From Paracentrotus lividus (lineage: Eukaryota; Echinodermata; Echinoidea; Camarodonta; Echinidae), in contig CALNVZ010003434.1 in assembly GCA_940671915.1 (NCBI GenBank), forward strand, positions 24,071,974 to 24,135,973: a stretch of 64,000 nucleotides of DNA. The letters run 5' to 3'. Below, one piece after another: positions 46,601-61,100 of this stretch. The notes beneath the pieces are model-generated. The model searched no databases and had not been told where the DNA came from. It was given only the letters and a program-made list of their open reading frames with translations. Every line of letters begins with the position of its first letter. Position 1 is the first letter of the stretch. The translations under genes and the position numbers were made by a program.

Positions 46601-49600
46601 AATCACCAGTCCTTCATAAAGTCATTTGTAACTTACCGAAGAATCTGTGAAAGACAGCCCTGCTCTCCATTTCAATTGCAGGCTGGATAAGAAAGATTTC
46701 TTCTTTTTTTTTTATTGAGAACACAATAATATCTTGAAACATTTTAGTTATATGAATACAGCTTTGTATGTTTTTGTTGTTTTAGAGAGCTACAAGCTAA
46801 CAATTCAACCCATTAACAAAAAAAAAATGCCCAGAAACACTCAATTATGTGAACACTGTTAACTAATAGTACGCTCACTGTGTTATATAAGAACTTCGGC
46901 AAATTTCCATCTATCCCCACATAAAATGTACATAACAGTAACCAAGCTTAGGAAAAATATTTTTGAAGTGAAACTAGTGTTCTGGTCATGACATTGAAAT
47001 GTGGAAGACACCGTCTAAAAGTGAATTGGAGAGGTTGATAGTATTTTACCTAAGCATTATTTTGAGCTGTGAGGTTTTGGAAATGCAAAAATGATACGAA
47101 ATTAACCCACTTCAGCTTTGAGTCACAAGCACTTACACAGAAATGCATATATGGGGCAACACAAAATGTTCGGGACCCAAACATATTAGCTGTGTGGTAT
47201 ATTTTGGATCATATTATAACTATTAGGGCATTTGAAGAGCAATCTTTTCTTGTGGAGCTTCTAAGCTCCACAATATAATAATAACAAGTTATTATTATAT
47301 TCTTCCCAAATATCAAGAAAATAACAGGAAAGTTTACAATAATTTTCTTCATCTTCCCCACACCTTCCCACTACACTAGATTCCCTCTAAAGTTAGTATA
47401 CACTATACCTTCTGCTTCTAGATCTTGACCGTCTGCGTGACCGTCTCTCAGGAGAACGTGAATAACTTCTTGACCGGTCAGAATCGGATGAGTAGGATCT
47501 TCCGTTTTTCTTGCTGTTTTTACCATTTTCTTCTTTCTTGTGACTTTGTTTAGATTCAGGAGAGCGGGAGTGATGTGATCGACGTCTTCTATCAGGCGAT
47601 GATCTGTGTACATGAGAATCGAAATGCTATTCATTATCTCAAGGACAGTGTAACTAATCAAAGCTATACAGTGCGTCCCAGAAAAAGAATAAACCCAACT
47701 TTGAGAGCCTCATATTAAAATTGTATAGCTTCTGTGACCTTGCTATTTATTTCATAATAAAAAGTAACTTAATTTCTATTCAATGATATCACACTTATAC
47801 CTGTGTTGTGACAGATGACTGGGCACTTGGGCTTTAAACAACAAGCGTAAAAATGTCCCAAGTTCGATTAAAAGAAGCCCTAGCAATTCAATAGTCCAAG
47901 AAATCCATTGTCCCTTATGAATGGACATAGGAAGGCTGACCTCACACAAAGAATGAATGAACAGAAAGCTAGGGTTGCTTCTGATAAAACTTGGTACAAT
48001 TCGTTTTTGACCAAAGTTCTTTAGAACTGGAGTCCTCAGTCATCCATGACACTGACAGTATAATATGTTTTTGTATCACTGGGTAGAATATGAGTTACTC
48101 TTTATGACTTAATGACATACAAGTAATACAATTTCAATATGAAGCTCTCAAATTTGGGTTTACTTTTATTCGGGACGCACTGTATATGCATTAATTTAGT
48201 TTGATATGATCCAAGCCAGTAATAACAGGATGCAAGACCGGAAAAGGAATACATGCTTACTTTTGTCACTAGATTGATGTTGAGTGACTAACCTCCTTAA
48301 ATTGGCAGGATAATATGTCTTACAAAAGAGGCTTATCTAAACCCATGAGTATAGTAAAGGACTCATGTTCGATCTTCATTCATTGTCATCTTCTTGGGTG
48401 TGTAAGAAAAGTAAAATCACATTCTATTCAGATCTCAAGTCAGAACATACCATAGGTCATATTCAAATGTGAGTGACATGACATTTGGACTGATAGAAGG
48501 GTGCATATCTTTGCACTTGTAGGTTATGAATGGATTATGACTACCATATTATGTATAATGTAGGAGTGGCAAGTGTCATTGCCAGTTGGATTTTAATTTT
48601 ACAATTGATCCTTGAAATTATGATTAAAAAAACAGTGCGTGAGTGACACAACAAAAAAAAAGACATAGGTTTCTAACCATCCTTGGTTATGGTTGGATTT
48701 GTGTCCATGTAGATCTCTAAGGGTACCATAAGTGCTGGTATATGTACATGAATAGTGTACCTCTCTGATATTTATTGTCCTTATTAATCATTCCCTCTCT
48801 GTGGATAATGGTCCACTTCTATGTGTCGTGAGTGACACGACATCCAAAACGTGAGTGACACGACCAGTGTCTTAAATGTAACAATTCAAGTAAATAACTT
48901 GATCAAAATAATCTGTGTGTATATGCCATGTTAGAGTAGTCCATGATAATTACTTTAAGCAAAAAAAATCTGAAAAAAAGTGACTAGATATAAGAATAAG
49001 AGGCATTTAAAGCACCATAGACCAATATGTGCAAATTCCTGTTTGGTCAATTATTCGGCATACGAAAACTGGATCATATAATGTTTGAACTTAAATAATT
49101 GGTTGCATTGTAAAGAATCCTTTGTGCTGATTTCAGATCCTAATTTGCATTTTCAAAGGAATAGCGCCACATTGAATTTTCAGCTAAATGTCCACTTAGT
49201 TTGAATATGACCCATAGTAGATTCCTCTGAGACCAACTCTTTCATATGGCCTTTTTTCTTTCTTATCTAAGATAGAAGGGCTCAATTTCTATTTTAGTTT
49301 ATTTATTTATTTATTTTTATTTTATTTTTCAGGGGGGTGGAGGTGTACAGGGGATAAGAATGACAATATTTAGAGTCTGTATGTTTAGGTCCCATTTAGA
49401 TTTCCAATGTTTGTGGTATAGAGTTCACATTTAGGGCCCAACTGTATGAGTGGGGAACCCCTTGTCCCTCCATATATCTTGATCATCTTTGTGACACCTA
49501 CCCTGCTGATTCTAGACCTGACTCTGATTCACTGTCGTCCCTAGATCGATGACGATGACTTCTCTTACTACTTCTGTGCTTCTCAGACTTGCTGTATCAA

Positions 49601-52600
49601 AACAAAGACATTATAATGCTTAAAAGATTTATACTATACAACATGGAATAGAGCTACATATTATACTACCAATACATGTACATATAATTAATTCTAAACG
49701 ATTCATACACATATCACGCTGCATGCATTTGAATTTCAAAAAATAAAAGTACATGTAGGTAGATTTTTTTTATCTTTTACTTTTTACAATAAGATAAAAT
49801 ACTGAGTGGCATCTACAGATACAATACAAGCATGAAAAAAGGCAAACATGAAACTCAAAAGTTAAGTCATCAGAGTAACATTTTGAAATTTGGCTGAATA
49901 TATAAATGCACTGCATGCAACCAATTCAAAAGATGGTCATTCTTGATTCTATGGCTTTTTGCATTGGGTAAGTTTGCTTTCAAATTGTTATTTTTACAAT
50001 CATACAATTTGTCTTTGCTAAAGGTGGCATCTCACTTGAGGTGACATCTCCCACACTTGTGCAAAGGATCAGTCGCATCAGATTTCGAAATTAACTCGTT
50101 AAATTTTCCTACGACTTGGGAGAGGTTTATAAGACCTCAAACCTGTTTCAGGGTGGTTACATGTTTATATTCACTCAAAGAACCTGAAACTTAAGAAGTC
50201 ATTTGTTCTTTGTTTAGAGGTGGTTACATGTTTATATTCATTCAAAGTATAATTATTGAACTTACCTCCTATGACTGCTCTTTTTGTCTTTCCTATTAAA
50301 AAAAAGATAAAAAGAGAAAGATAGAAATAGTTGAGATTATGTAAAGGGCTTTGAAATTTCTCGCAAGCAAACATAATTTTAATGACGGTTTGTGTGTGAT
50401 ATTTGTCATAGATTGGTGTGTCCAATCCAAGATTATGTATCAATACAATGGGAGGTACACAATAAAGTAATCAAAATCAGCTTTAAAAACTTATTTAATA
50501 TGCTCTCCTAACACGAAAGTATGACTTTTCATGTATGATTACATTTTTATGTACTTTGGAATTAGAATAATTACATGTATATTTTCTAAGGATCATATAT
50601 TTTGCTATCTATGAAAAATAAAGAGAGTTAAATGTGTATGTCATTTAGACTTGCATGCGTTAAATATTGGTTGAATGAACGAAGTTCTCTGGATTAATTG
50701 AAGCACTGGAAATATTTCTGCCATTTCTAGTGTAATACATATATACATGTTCAACACAATATTAGAAAGCACTGGTTTAATGTATGATTTCCATGGTTCT
50801 CAAGACTAAATATCTTAGGAAAATGTGTTATAAATATATAATTTGGGATGTTTACATGCGTAAATACATACTATTACTACTAAATCTTTAAAAAAGATTT
50901 TTTTTTTTTTTAATGATATTACAGATACACATAGGAATATTTCAATAATCTACTTTCATGTTACATTGTTTAGTATTACATTAGTGCCATCATTAGTGAT
51001 AGCATGCATAGACATGTGCTAGACTGAGATGAATAGATCACAAGCGCAAAATCTCATTGGTGCTTGCATTTATTCTTTTCACACTGCAGTGTATAGCCAC
51101 TTCACAAGACTTCTCAACATTATTCACAAGGAATCATATAAAACATTAAAAGAAATGGGGCAGAAAGCCCTCATCTACAAATCCATCATTTCATTCACAA
51201 AATACATGAAACATACATGTAGAAACCCGCCATTGCATGGCTAACAGGTGTTTACTGCAATGTTTTTCATCATTTTTTCCATAACAAGCCATGGGATGTC
51301 CCATACTTGGACACCATCTCCAATACAGTGTAATTTTTGTTTTTAAGTGTAGAATGAGATAACATGCAGTAAAGCTTCATGAAAAGTACATGTATGGCAC
51401 AGCAAAAAGGAACAGGATGCTTCTAGAGTACAAGCACATATGCACTTAGAGCACTTGATTTCAAGTAGATTTTAGTACCTAAGTATCATACATATATTTA
51501 TTGTTATTATTATTAAATAATTTGCCAAACCTGTCATACATGTAGTAAGATGAGTTATTACCTGTGCAGTCACAAGGACTCAGAAATTAACAAGATTCTG
51601 TTTCATTTTCTACATTCGTTTCAAAATGAGTTTTTTTCCTATTTTGCTGTTAGAATATTTCATATTGTTTTGATTTGGTAACAGTGCTTCATTATTACAT
51701 GAAAGCAAATGAGGAGTGTTAGAAAAGTAGAGAAATACATATCGACTAGCTTATATTCTTACAAGAATTTTAGACAAGCATAATATAACATGTAGGCACA
51801 TGATATATGAAATGTGAATAAATCATATCAATGATTGTTTAGAGCAGTATTGAGAAAGGCAATTAGGTAGAGCTTTGACTGCTGCGTAAGGAACTTAAAA
51901 TTAGGATTTATATGTTTTAATACAAAACCATGACCACTGTACTATCAGCTGAGCTATCATGATCATTGATTATTAATTAGATGGTTAATTCTAAATATTA
52001 ATGTTTGTTTTTTTTTGTCCTTATTAGAGCGTGCATGCTTGATCACTAATTGAAATCTATTATTAATGATCAGGGACCATAAGCAATATTGTGAAGATCA
52101 ATGCCATTACAAAATGAAGGAAAATACACAGCATTTATAAAATTTTGACGGATGGAAATGCAAGTTATTATGAACATAAATTGAACAATCTTTGGAGATC
52201 ACACCAAAATCATTTCATAACTACTGCTGATTCTATTCTATCCATTAACCCGTTGGGGACTGAGCCCGAATATATTCGGGCTGAGGTCTATGGGAAATGT
52301 GTGTTGTAGCGAAATCAGCTCGTCTCCAACAGGTTAATGAAAATGTTTGTAATTCAAAGACTTGGGCAAACTTATTCAATTGAATAATTCCATTTCAGTT
52401 TGCTTTTAAATGCTTAATTGGTATACATACCCCCCACAGGGACCGTGGACGCTTTTGAAAGTGGAGGGGCTGAGCAGAAAGTGTGTGGGGGCAAGGCTAA
52501 ACTAAAACTTACAAGTAGATTGTCATGTTTGCATTTTTTTATCTGCAAATTGGGGGCCTCAGCCTCCTGCAGCTCCACAGCTCCTGCCCCACTGTTCTTA

Positions 52601-55600
52601 CATGAATAATTTGTGCCTATTAGACTAAATCTGTACATGATCTGTGCCATGATAATATATTGAACCCTCTATGCTATGGGCTTAACAAAATGTGTTTTTG
52701 ATTCTATTTGAAAATGACTACATTATCCCCAACTACTCTTAGTAGTTTCTAATGACAAGCCCATAGATTCAATGGTTGTGAAGGTAACTAAAAAGACATA
52801 TGCAAGATAAAAAAATATGTTCCAAAGCACTCTATACTGTATATTATTTGGCTACCAGCTAAAGAGCAAGGCCACATTAATTAGCCATTTATGGGATTAA
52901 AACCTCATGATGCTTTAATCATTCACACCAACAATTCAGATTTATAGAACATTTTCAATGGACATGTTTTGGGACGAAGTTTTGAGGTAAGGGCAAGTGT
53001 AAGGTTTCAGCATTAGGTTTCATGCTCTGATAGTGTTGGGTTTTAGATTAGGTTTGAAGAATGTTTCTAGGGTTACAGAAAAGTGTGTTATCCATGTGGA
53101 CCTAAAGTCAACACAAAACTGGCTACCTGGCCTCACTAGTCATGTCTATGGTAAACAGCAAAGTGTGAATTTTCTAGTTGGGCCCTAACCCTTATTGTAA
53201 TATTACAATAAGGGTTAGGGCCCAACTAGAAAATTCACAATTTGGGAGTTTGGAGTTCAAATTTGGTGCCCATGTGGTTGGCCATATTAGTTTTGAGCGT
53301 TGCACATATTTTCCTAATGTATTGTAAAAATCATGCAAAATATATGTGTAATAAAATATTATTTCACAGGATTTTTAAATAAAAAAAATAAAATAAAATA
53401 AAATAAAAATGAATATGTGTAACAACTAGAATACCCATTTGTATAAACCTTTATTTAACAGTGCTATAATTGTATACTACATAATGTAATATTTAAATAA
53501 TGTGATTTTAAAGAAAGGTATAGCTGACATGGAACCTCATATACGTATGCACTTGGAATCGATCTGTACCCGAAACATACTACATACATGAACTTTATCT
53601 TGAAAGAAATATGATTAAGCACAGCAATATTCCATACAAGCAATACCTGTGTTTTTTACTCTTTTTCTTCTTTCCAGATCTGAGGAAAAGCATGTCATAT
53701 CATAGAAAGAAAACAAGTTGGAAGCAATGTTAGAATTTGTGCTGTTAAATATTTACATATAAGACACAAATGAACAAAAACAGCAATGACAAATACATTA
53801 GAAATAACACATAAAAACACACCAATTGAAAAACAAAACAAAAACAAAAACAAGTACCAAAAAAAAAATATTCTACTCTATGAAATATGATAAAAACCTA
53901 CGCACAAGATATGGAGTTAGTAAGGAAATAATGCAGACTTTAAGAGAATTTGAGGAAATGTTCATAACAGCCATTCAGTGCCTTAGAGGTGTGGGAAAGA
54001 CTTCATATGAGAAATCACTGCATTACATTTCATGCAAGGAACTAAGGTTCAATCAATTATTTTGTAGATCGTATTGGGGCGGGGGGGTGGGGGGGAGGTT
54101 GAGCGGCAAGAAGTGGAAATTTTGGTCTTTTTAATATAACTCTAAAATGCATGATGGATACAAATTGCCATTTAAGAATATTTATTTAAAGAAAAATTTG
54201 CTTTAAAAATTAAAAAAAAAGCACTGTATTCCAAAACCAGGATACTCTTACATGTTAAGAAATTGATTTGAGTAGATTGTTATCTTTGAATGACACTTGT
54301 ATTGACATTCACACTTAGAAATATGAAGGAAAAAAGAAAAATTATAAGGGACATGGTTTGAAAGGATTGTGGGAATTATATGAGCACATAAAGATCAATG
54401 AAATTGAGCCTGAACAAACTAAGGATTGTAATAAAGAAGATCATATAATGGAGAACACTCACTGTTTCACATAATATTTCACCTACCTTTACACTTGCAT
54501 TTTCACTAATATCCTTGAATATTCGTGCTTAAGAAACATAATTTGTTTAATGTAAATATTAGCAGTACACAATGCTTAGGTTTTGCAAAGCCTCCATGAA
54601 TTTTTTTTTTTTTTTTGTATCATCCAAGAAATATCATTGTAATATCTGACTAAATATATTTTGTGGATAGGCCATTAATTTTCATCAAAATCCATTGAAA
54701 TACACCATTCTTCAATAGTCCCATGATTTATGGAAATAAAGGATACATCAGATTGTTTTTAGATCCATTCTTTGAATAGGTAACATGACAAAAACAATGC
54801 AAATCATATGGCTGTAATCTAAAATGAAAATGACCATAACACAATGAAATATAACTCAAACAGGATATTAAAATATGAGCAAACAGATGGGTGTGAAGCT
54901 AAATGATTTAGAATCAATATAAAATTACAAGGGTGAAAGAAATACAAAGCAGATCAAGAAAACACACAAAAGCTTGTTTTTAATTCCCCATTTAACACCA
55001 ATTCTAGGAAGAATTATGTTGTTTTTTTTAATGTTAAACAAAAGGTTAGTTGTTAGCTACTCAAATACTAATTAATACAAAGAGTGTGTGATTAGTGCTG
55101 AGTGTTTACCCAAATTACTTTTAAATAGGTCTTCATGTATACAAAGGGGAAGCTTAAGAGGTAAAACAATTTCTAACCCCAAAAGGGCCAGGGCTTTTTT
55201 AGTCATCTCATGGTCGGGGGGGGGGGGGGGGGGGGATGTTTTCCGCTCCTCCTGAGATCTCAGCTATCCAAATCTACAACATTGAATTTCTAATAATTCA
55301 ATAAATTTTCTATATAAATCAATTATGCTAATTTATCCACAAATCTACGTTTTGCTTGAATTCATTATAAAGATTCAAAGTAGCCAACTTTTGGTTTACA
55401 TACTCTTTGTACGAGACTGATGAAATGGATTTTTTTTTTTAAATCGGTATCATACTTTTATCATACTTTTTTCTTATGTATTTTTTTTCAAGTCCAAAAA
55501 GGCGTGCTGATAGCTCTGCACGTTACTGACATATTGGACAAAATGTTAAGGGGGCAGAATCCGCCCAGAGCTTTTGGGGTTAAAAACAGGTATTTGCCCC

Positions 55601-58093
55601 CCCCCCCCATCACTAAAACAATAAACCTGAAATATGATCTGTTTAATGTATAATAAGGATTTAAAGTTCCTTTAAAAATAAATAATGTAATAAAGGGAAT
55701 AACATTCTTATTGAGTCATAGATGATAAGAAATGGTGGCTTGTGCACAGTGAATAAGCAATTACAGTCTGAAAAAAACAAAAGTACACACAATTTGACGA
55801 GTATGGTCTTATTTGGTGACAAGACTAGTTTCATGAATATTCATGATGGTCATGCAAAAGTGATCCGTGCAGCAGCATGCAAACCAGCATGCAGGTGATA
55901 GTCTTTACTCAAGGAAAAATACAGACTCTGTTTTATTAGACATGTAGTTGTATGTAGGATGAGAAAATTATAATGAAAAGGAAACAAAAATCACTCCCAC
56001 AGAATAAAAAGACAGAACAGAAACCATGGGCAATACAGTAGATGGACACAATTCAAATTTCTCATTCATTATTTATGTCATCATTATAGAGTGGACTGCT
56101 CATCATCCATGACAACAATGACAAAATGTTGCAAGGGATTATTTTGTCTATCTGACTTTAGAAAGACAAGCAAAGGAATTATCTAGATCTATGCTGAAAT
56201 CTATCCATATGTATGTAATGTACACTCAAGTCACCTACACTGAATGTTGAACTAAGGTTCTCTCATTAGCCTAAGGTTGTTTTTTTTGGGGGGGGGAATT
56301 TATGAAGAAAAATGTGTGAATTTATGAAGAAATATGGACAAAAATGTTCTAATCCACAGGTCACTAGACACTCTGCAACAAGAGTTATTTCATTGTTGCA
56401 TCAAAAAGTTTTAAATAAAAAAATATTTCAAATAACTCAAATCACGCTACACGATTATCAGAGAATCAAAACATCAAGAACTATCCAACCTGATATTTCT
56501 TAAAGATAAATACCTCAATATTCAATCATTTGTGCACATACAATTGTACACATATGTTCAGACTTTTTTTTTTCCTGTGCCAAAAAAAAAACATAACACA
56601 GAAAACAGAACATGCATAAATGTACATATCAAATTTCTGTGGTACACTTGCAACAGAAAATAAGATATACCGTTGATATGAATTGAAAATATATTAGATT
56701 GTTACATCTTTCAGCATACACTGTAGTCATGTACATTGATAAGCCATGAATAAGTCACCAACTAACTCGTACATTTGTGTATTTTAACCAGTGAAATAGA
56801 CCTATATTGACCCAACAAGAAAGAAATATTCTAAGAGGACCGAAGAAATCCATGGAAGACGCAGGTTTCTCTGTATTGGATGATATCATTGCTTAATTTA
56901 ATTACTCTAAAGATGATATTGAAATTGGCTGTACTATAGTAACATGTAAGTATTTGATATCAATGGAAAGCTTGGAATATCTTCTTTTGTAAAATACAGA
57001 AAACTTAAAAAGAAATTCCTTTGACTTCTTGGTGGCTTTGAGCAAGCATGTTTTCATGGCTTGCCCCATTAGTACTAAATAGATGTATCTTTCAATTTAC
57101 TCACAAAACATGTTCACAAAATGAATGCTTTCAAGAAATCATTCCTGATTTTAAGAGTCGGCATTTCTCCACAAAACTAATTCAGACTTCAACACTCTCA
57201 ACACTATAGCTGGCCTGGGTTCACATGGGCTCCAATTAAAACTTCAAATTAATCACCCAGTAGCTATGACAACAAGTTAATTTGGAGCCCTGCAATTAGG
57301 TATTTATTCCATTAGTTATAAGCTAGGCAATCCCTTCATGTGCAATCTCTTCTGACCAGTCAATAGATCCTTTGTGCAATGTTTATCAAAATCTCTTGTT
57401 TGCAGAACTTTCCTGATCCATGGATATTTTAGTACCATGGGAATATTGAGATGAAGTCAGAGAGCACAGACCCAGTCTATACATGCACATGTACATGATA
57501 TACACAGTTTGTACATCAATTGTATAGTATTCAAATTATTTTGTGCTGTAACCAGTGTGTAGGTAAAATCCTTTCAGATATCTAACGTCAATAAGTGGTC
57601 AATCTTCTCAAATCCATAACACATCCTAAAAATATTTGTATCAAATATATTATACTAAATGCAACAAGTAGAGGAAATACTTTCTGGAAAATGTTTGCTC
57701 AGCTTTTTAAGGAAGTGAGCTACCATCTAAAACAGAGTCTAGCGTAAACGTGAACACTGAATAGATGTACTGCTACAGATGAACTTTTTTTTTGTTGTAA
57801 GTTGACAGTTGAATAAGGTTTTGAGTTGAATCGTGACACAGTTTATCAGTGAAAAACTAGGTTTATCAGAGAAAAACTCGGTTTATCTGATCATTGGGCA
57901 CTGGACGCACCATAAGCAAATAGCGAATATCATATAGCGTATTCTTCTATGCGAACCCAGCTTAAAGAACAGCTCAGAATACACGTCATTCAAAGAACAA
58001 TTAGATTTGGATATAAAATAATTCTTGCATCAGTATATCCACTAACTTCCAAAAGCTCAAGGCTATTTAGTTACAAGAGCCATATTAATAGGC

Positions 58094-58130
<37 letters not shown>

Positions 58131-61100
58131 AATAAATATTTGGGCTTGCCATAAAAAGAAGAAAATGTAGTATGCATATTGTGGAATTTGTTTTAAACGG
58201 TTGTTTGAAACAAAGTAGGCATTGACTCTTAACCTACATGTACATGTACATGTATATCCCATTTCTATTTATCAGAATTGAGGTCAAGAATGTACTTTTT
58301 AAAAAGGCAAATGATTATTCAGTTGTGAATTTTATCAAGGATTTATTAGATTTTTCCATTTTACCTTTAACACAATGAAAATAAACATATAAACCATTAT
58401 GTATGTACATTGTAGAAACACCAGTCAAGTTGCAAAACTTACTTTACACCAAGCTTGTTTTTATCTATTTTTCTTTAAAATGATTCATAGTATTTGGTGC
58501 ATTACAAAAACAACTGCTCTTGTTTCAAATTTATTTGTATGCAGAAAATGTTACTGTGTTCCTATATGCATTCAAATTCTAATAAAATTACATGACCCCC
58601 CCCCCCCATACATAGCATCAAACAGATTAATCAGTTATTAAATAACCAGAATATCATCAATTTTCCCAAATGATGATGGATAAAGTCGATGTTACAATTC
58701 AAATTTACATTCAGTTGAATTGAAATGTACATTATGTTCCAATATTCATTAATTTTTTTTTTTTTTTTTACAAAACTGCATCACCTATAATGTACACCCT
58801 TCCCCCACCCCCTCCCCCTAAAAAAAAATGAATAAGTAAAACAAATATGATTCAAGTGTGATCTACATGTACATGTAACAATTCAAATTGACATCGAGTT
58901 GAAATGAAATATATAATAATTACTAAATGACAAGTACTTTTTCTCTAGAGGATACAAAATATGAAAAATGTAATGTACATGTAGCATTTATAAACAGTAA
59001 TTACATAAGACGATCTGACATTCCCATTCTTTTCTCATAAAGAAATTAAGTCTTTAAATAAGAAAATATATACACTACAGGTTATTTACATTAAGCAATG
59101 TACATTTATCTTAATGTTTCAAAGGTGTTTATTTAAAATGGGAACCAGGTAGACTGCAAATGATATGTGGTTCTATTGACACATGTGCCCTTGACCGCAA
59201 TTGTTATTAAAGGGAAAGTTCACCCTGGGTTTATATTGGTTTTAAAAAATGCAGAAAAATAAAATAAAAATATTAGTGAAGGTTTGGAGAAAATCGACCA
59301 AAAATAATGAAGTTATGAAGGTTTAAAGTTTTGATTTTGTGACGTCACATGCGAGCAGTTCTCCCATGTGTTCTGTAGTGTAAATTCCATAAAGTGTCAT
59401 TTTTTCAGAAGAAAATTAATCATTTCACCTATGCGGTCGATACATCATCAAACATATGTTGATATACATTGTACATGCCTCATCAAATTAACCCATTGCT
59501 TTATCAAGAACCATGAAAAAAGACAAATTCATGGAATTTACATACACAACACATGGGAGAGCTGCTCGCACATGACGTCACAGAATCAAAACTTTAAATG
59601 TTCATAACTTCGCTATTTTTTGGTCGATTTTCTTCAAACTTTCATTCACATTTTTCTTTTATTTTCCAGCATTTTTTAAACCCAATAACATTCCAGGGTG
59701 AACTTCCCCTTTAAATCTAATGACCAGGGTAATAATAAATTGTATGCGCTTTTAGTCATAACTAGTGAAGTGCTTTGTATTACTATCATTATCTACTTTT
59801 ACTATAACTACATGTATTTCTAATGTCTTTCTGTACTCATGGAATCATATTGTTAACATTTGTAAGAGTTACCACAATGAGTATTTGTTTCATTTCACAA
59901 TTCAAAGCTGCATTCTTTGTATTTCCGAAAATTAACTTTTTTTTCCTTTGATAAGCATCTCATGGCAAAATTTAAATTCAAATAATGTAGGAAGGATACA
60001 TAACAATCTTTCAATGTCTAGTACATTGTAGTCTTTTAAAGAATTTCCATGTTTTAAAACTTATTTTACACTATCTCTGTTTATTTCCTATACTTGAAAA
60101 TACACTTGCCATCAATATGATATGATATCATCAGCAGCAGCACTACACTGGAACATTATTCACTACTTACACCCCATCACATGCCATTTTCATACTTATT
60201 TTGTACATCATCATCAGCACCCACTCCCGTTGCAGTACCATCATCAACAACAACATCATCACATTTTACTCCAAGAACAATCTTTTTAATATCAACATTC
60301 TTGCCCATTAAATCAAATGTTCCTAATTTCTTTATTATTGTTATCATCATCATCCCCATGATCATCTCCTTCTTCACTTCACACAATTATCATTATCAAA
60401 CTTACAATGTAGGAGTGTGGGAGGTATATTTTTCAGTTCATAAGAGCTGAATGAGAATTTTTAATAGAAACTAAATAATGCCAAAATCTTTTTATATTGC
60501 AGAAATTACTGTGGATCCATGCAAATATTAACACTCAGAAAAAAAACCAATATAGTCAAAGGTCGATATATCATGTTTACTGCATGAATATACTAGTACT
60601 TGGAATGATTAATTTATAAATTATCCTGGAAAAAAACATTTCACACATACATATCTTTGACAAGACTATTCATTTAAAATGTATCAATATATAAAATGAA
60701 ATACATACATGTTGTGAGCTATGATTTTTGCAAAGGAGACAAAAGAAAAAAAAAGGAAAAAAAAAAAATCTATTTTCTATGTCCACTGAGAGCTTCCATA
60801 TGTCTTCAAGGGGAAACGAAAAACAAAATAGGGGAGAGAGAATGATATAGAGTATTAATGTAAATGCATGTAAAAGCATTTGTTTTAGGGTTAGAAGGAA
60901 AAAAAAGCAAACACTTAGGCTATGGTTAACATAAAGTACAACTATTGACAAACTGCTGAGCATATTCTTATATATTTATTCACTCATTGAATATATAACT
61001 ATATTTTAAAAATCTGACTACTTTTAAATTTCCATATATTAATAATGATACCAGGAAATGACACATTTCAATTGCGTCACAAGATGATCATCATTTACAG

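Larger units (their letters stand above)
50293..53646. other. SRRM2: Srrm234 intron, gene-free
   Basis: AT-rich intron with one small MITE and one perfect palindrome (listed separately). No further exon or RNA gene is supported. Confidence 0.5.

Noticed and set aside
53826..54134. 102-codon plus-strand frame
   Set aside because: It begins in AAAC/AAAAC simple sequence and ends across a poly-G run, with no domain.
60181..60450. Open frames on both strands near 60.2-60.4 kb
   Set aside because: They come from an ATC/CAT trinucleotide-rich block and have low-complexity translations.
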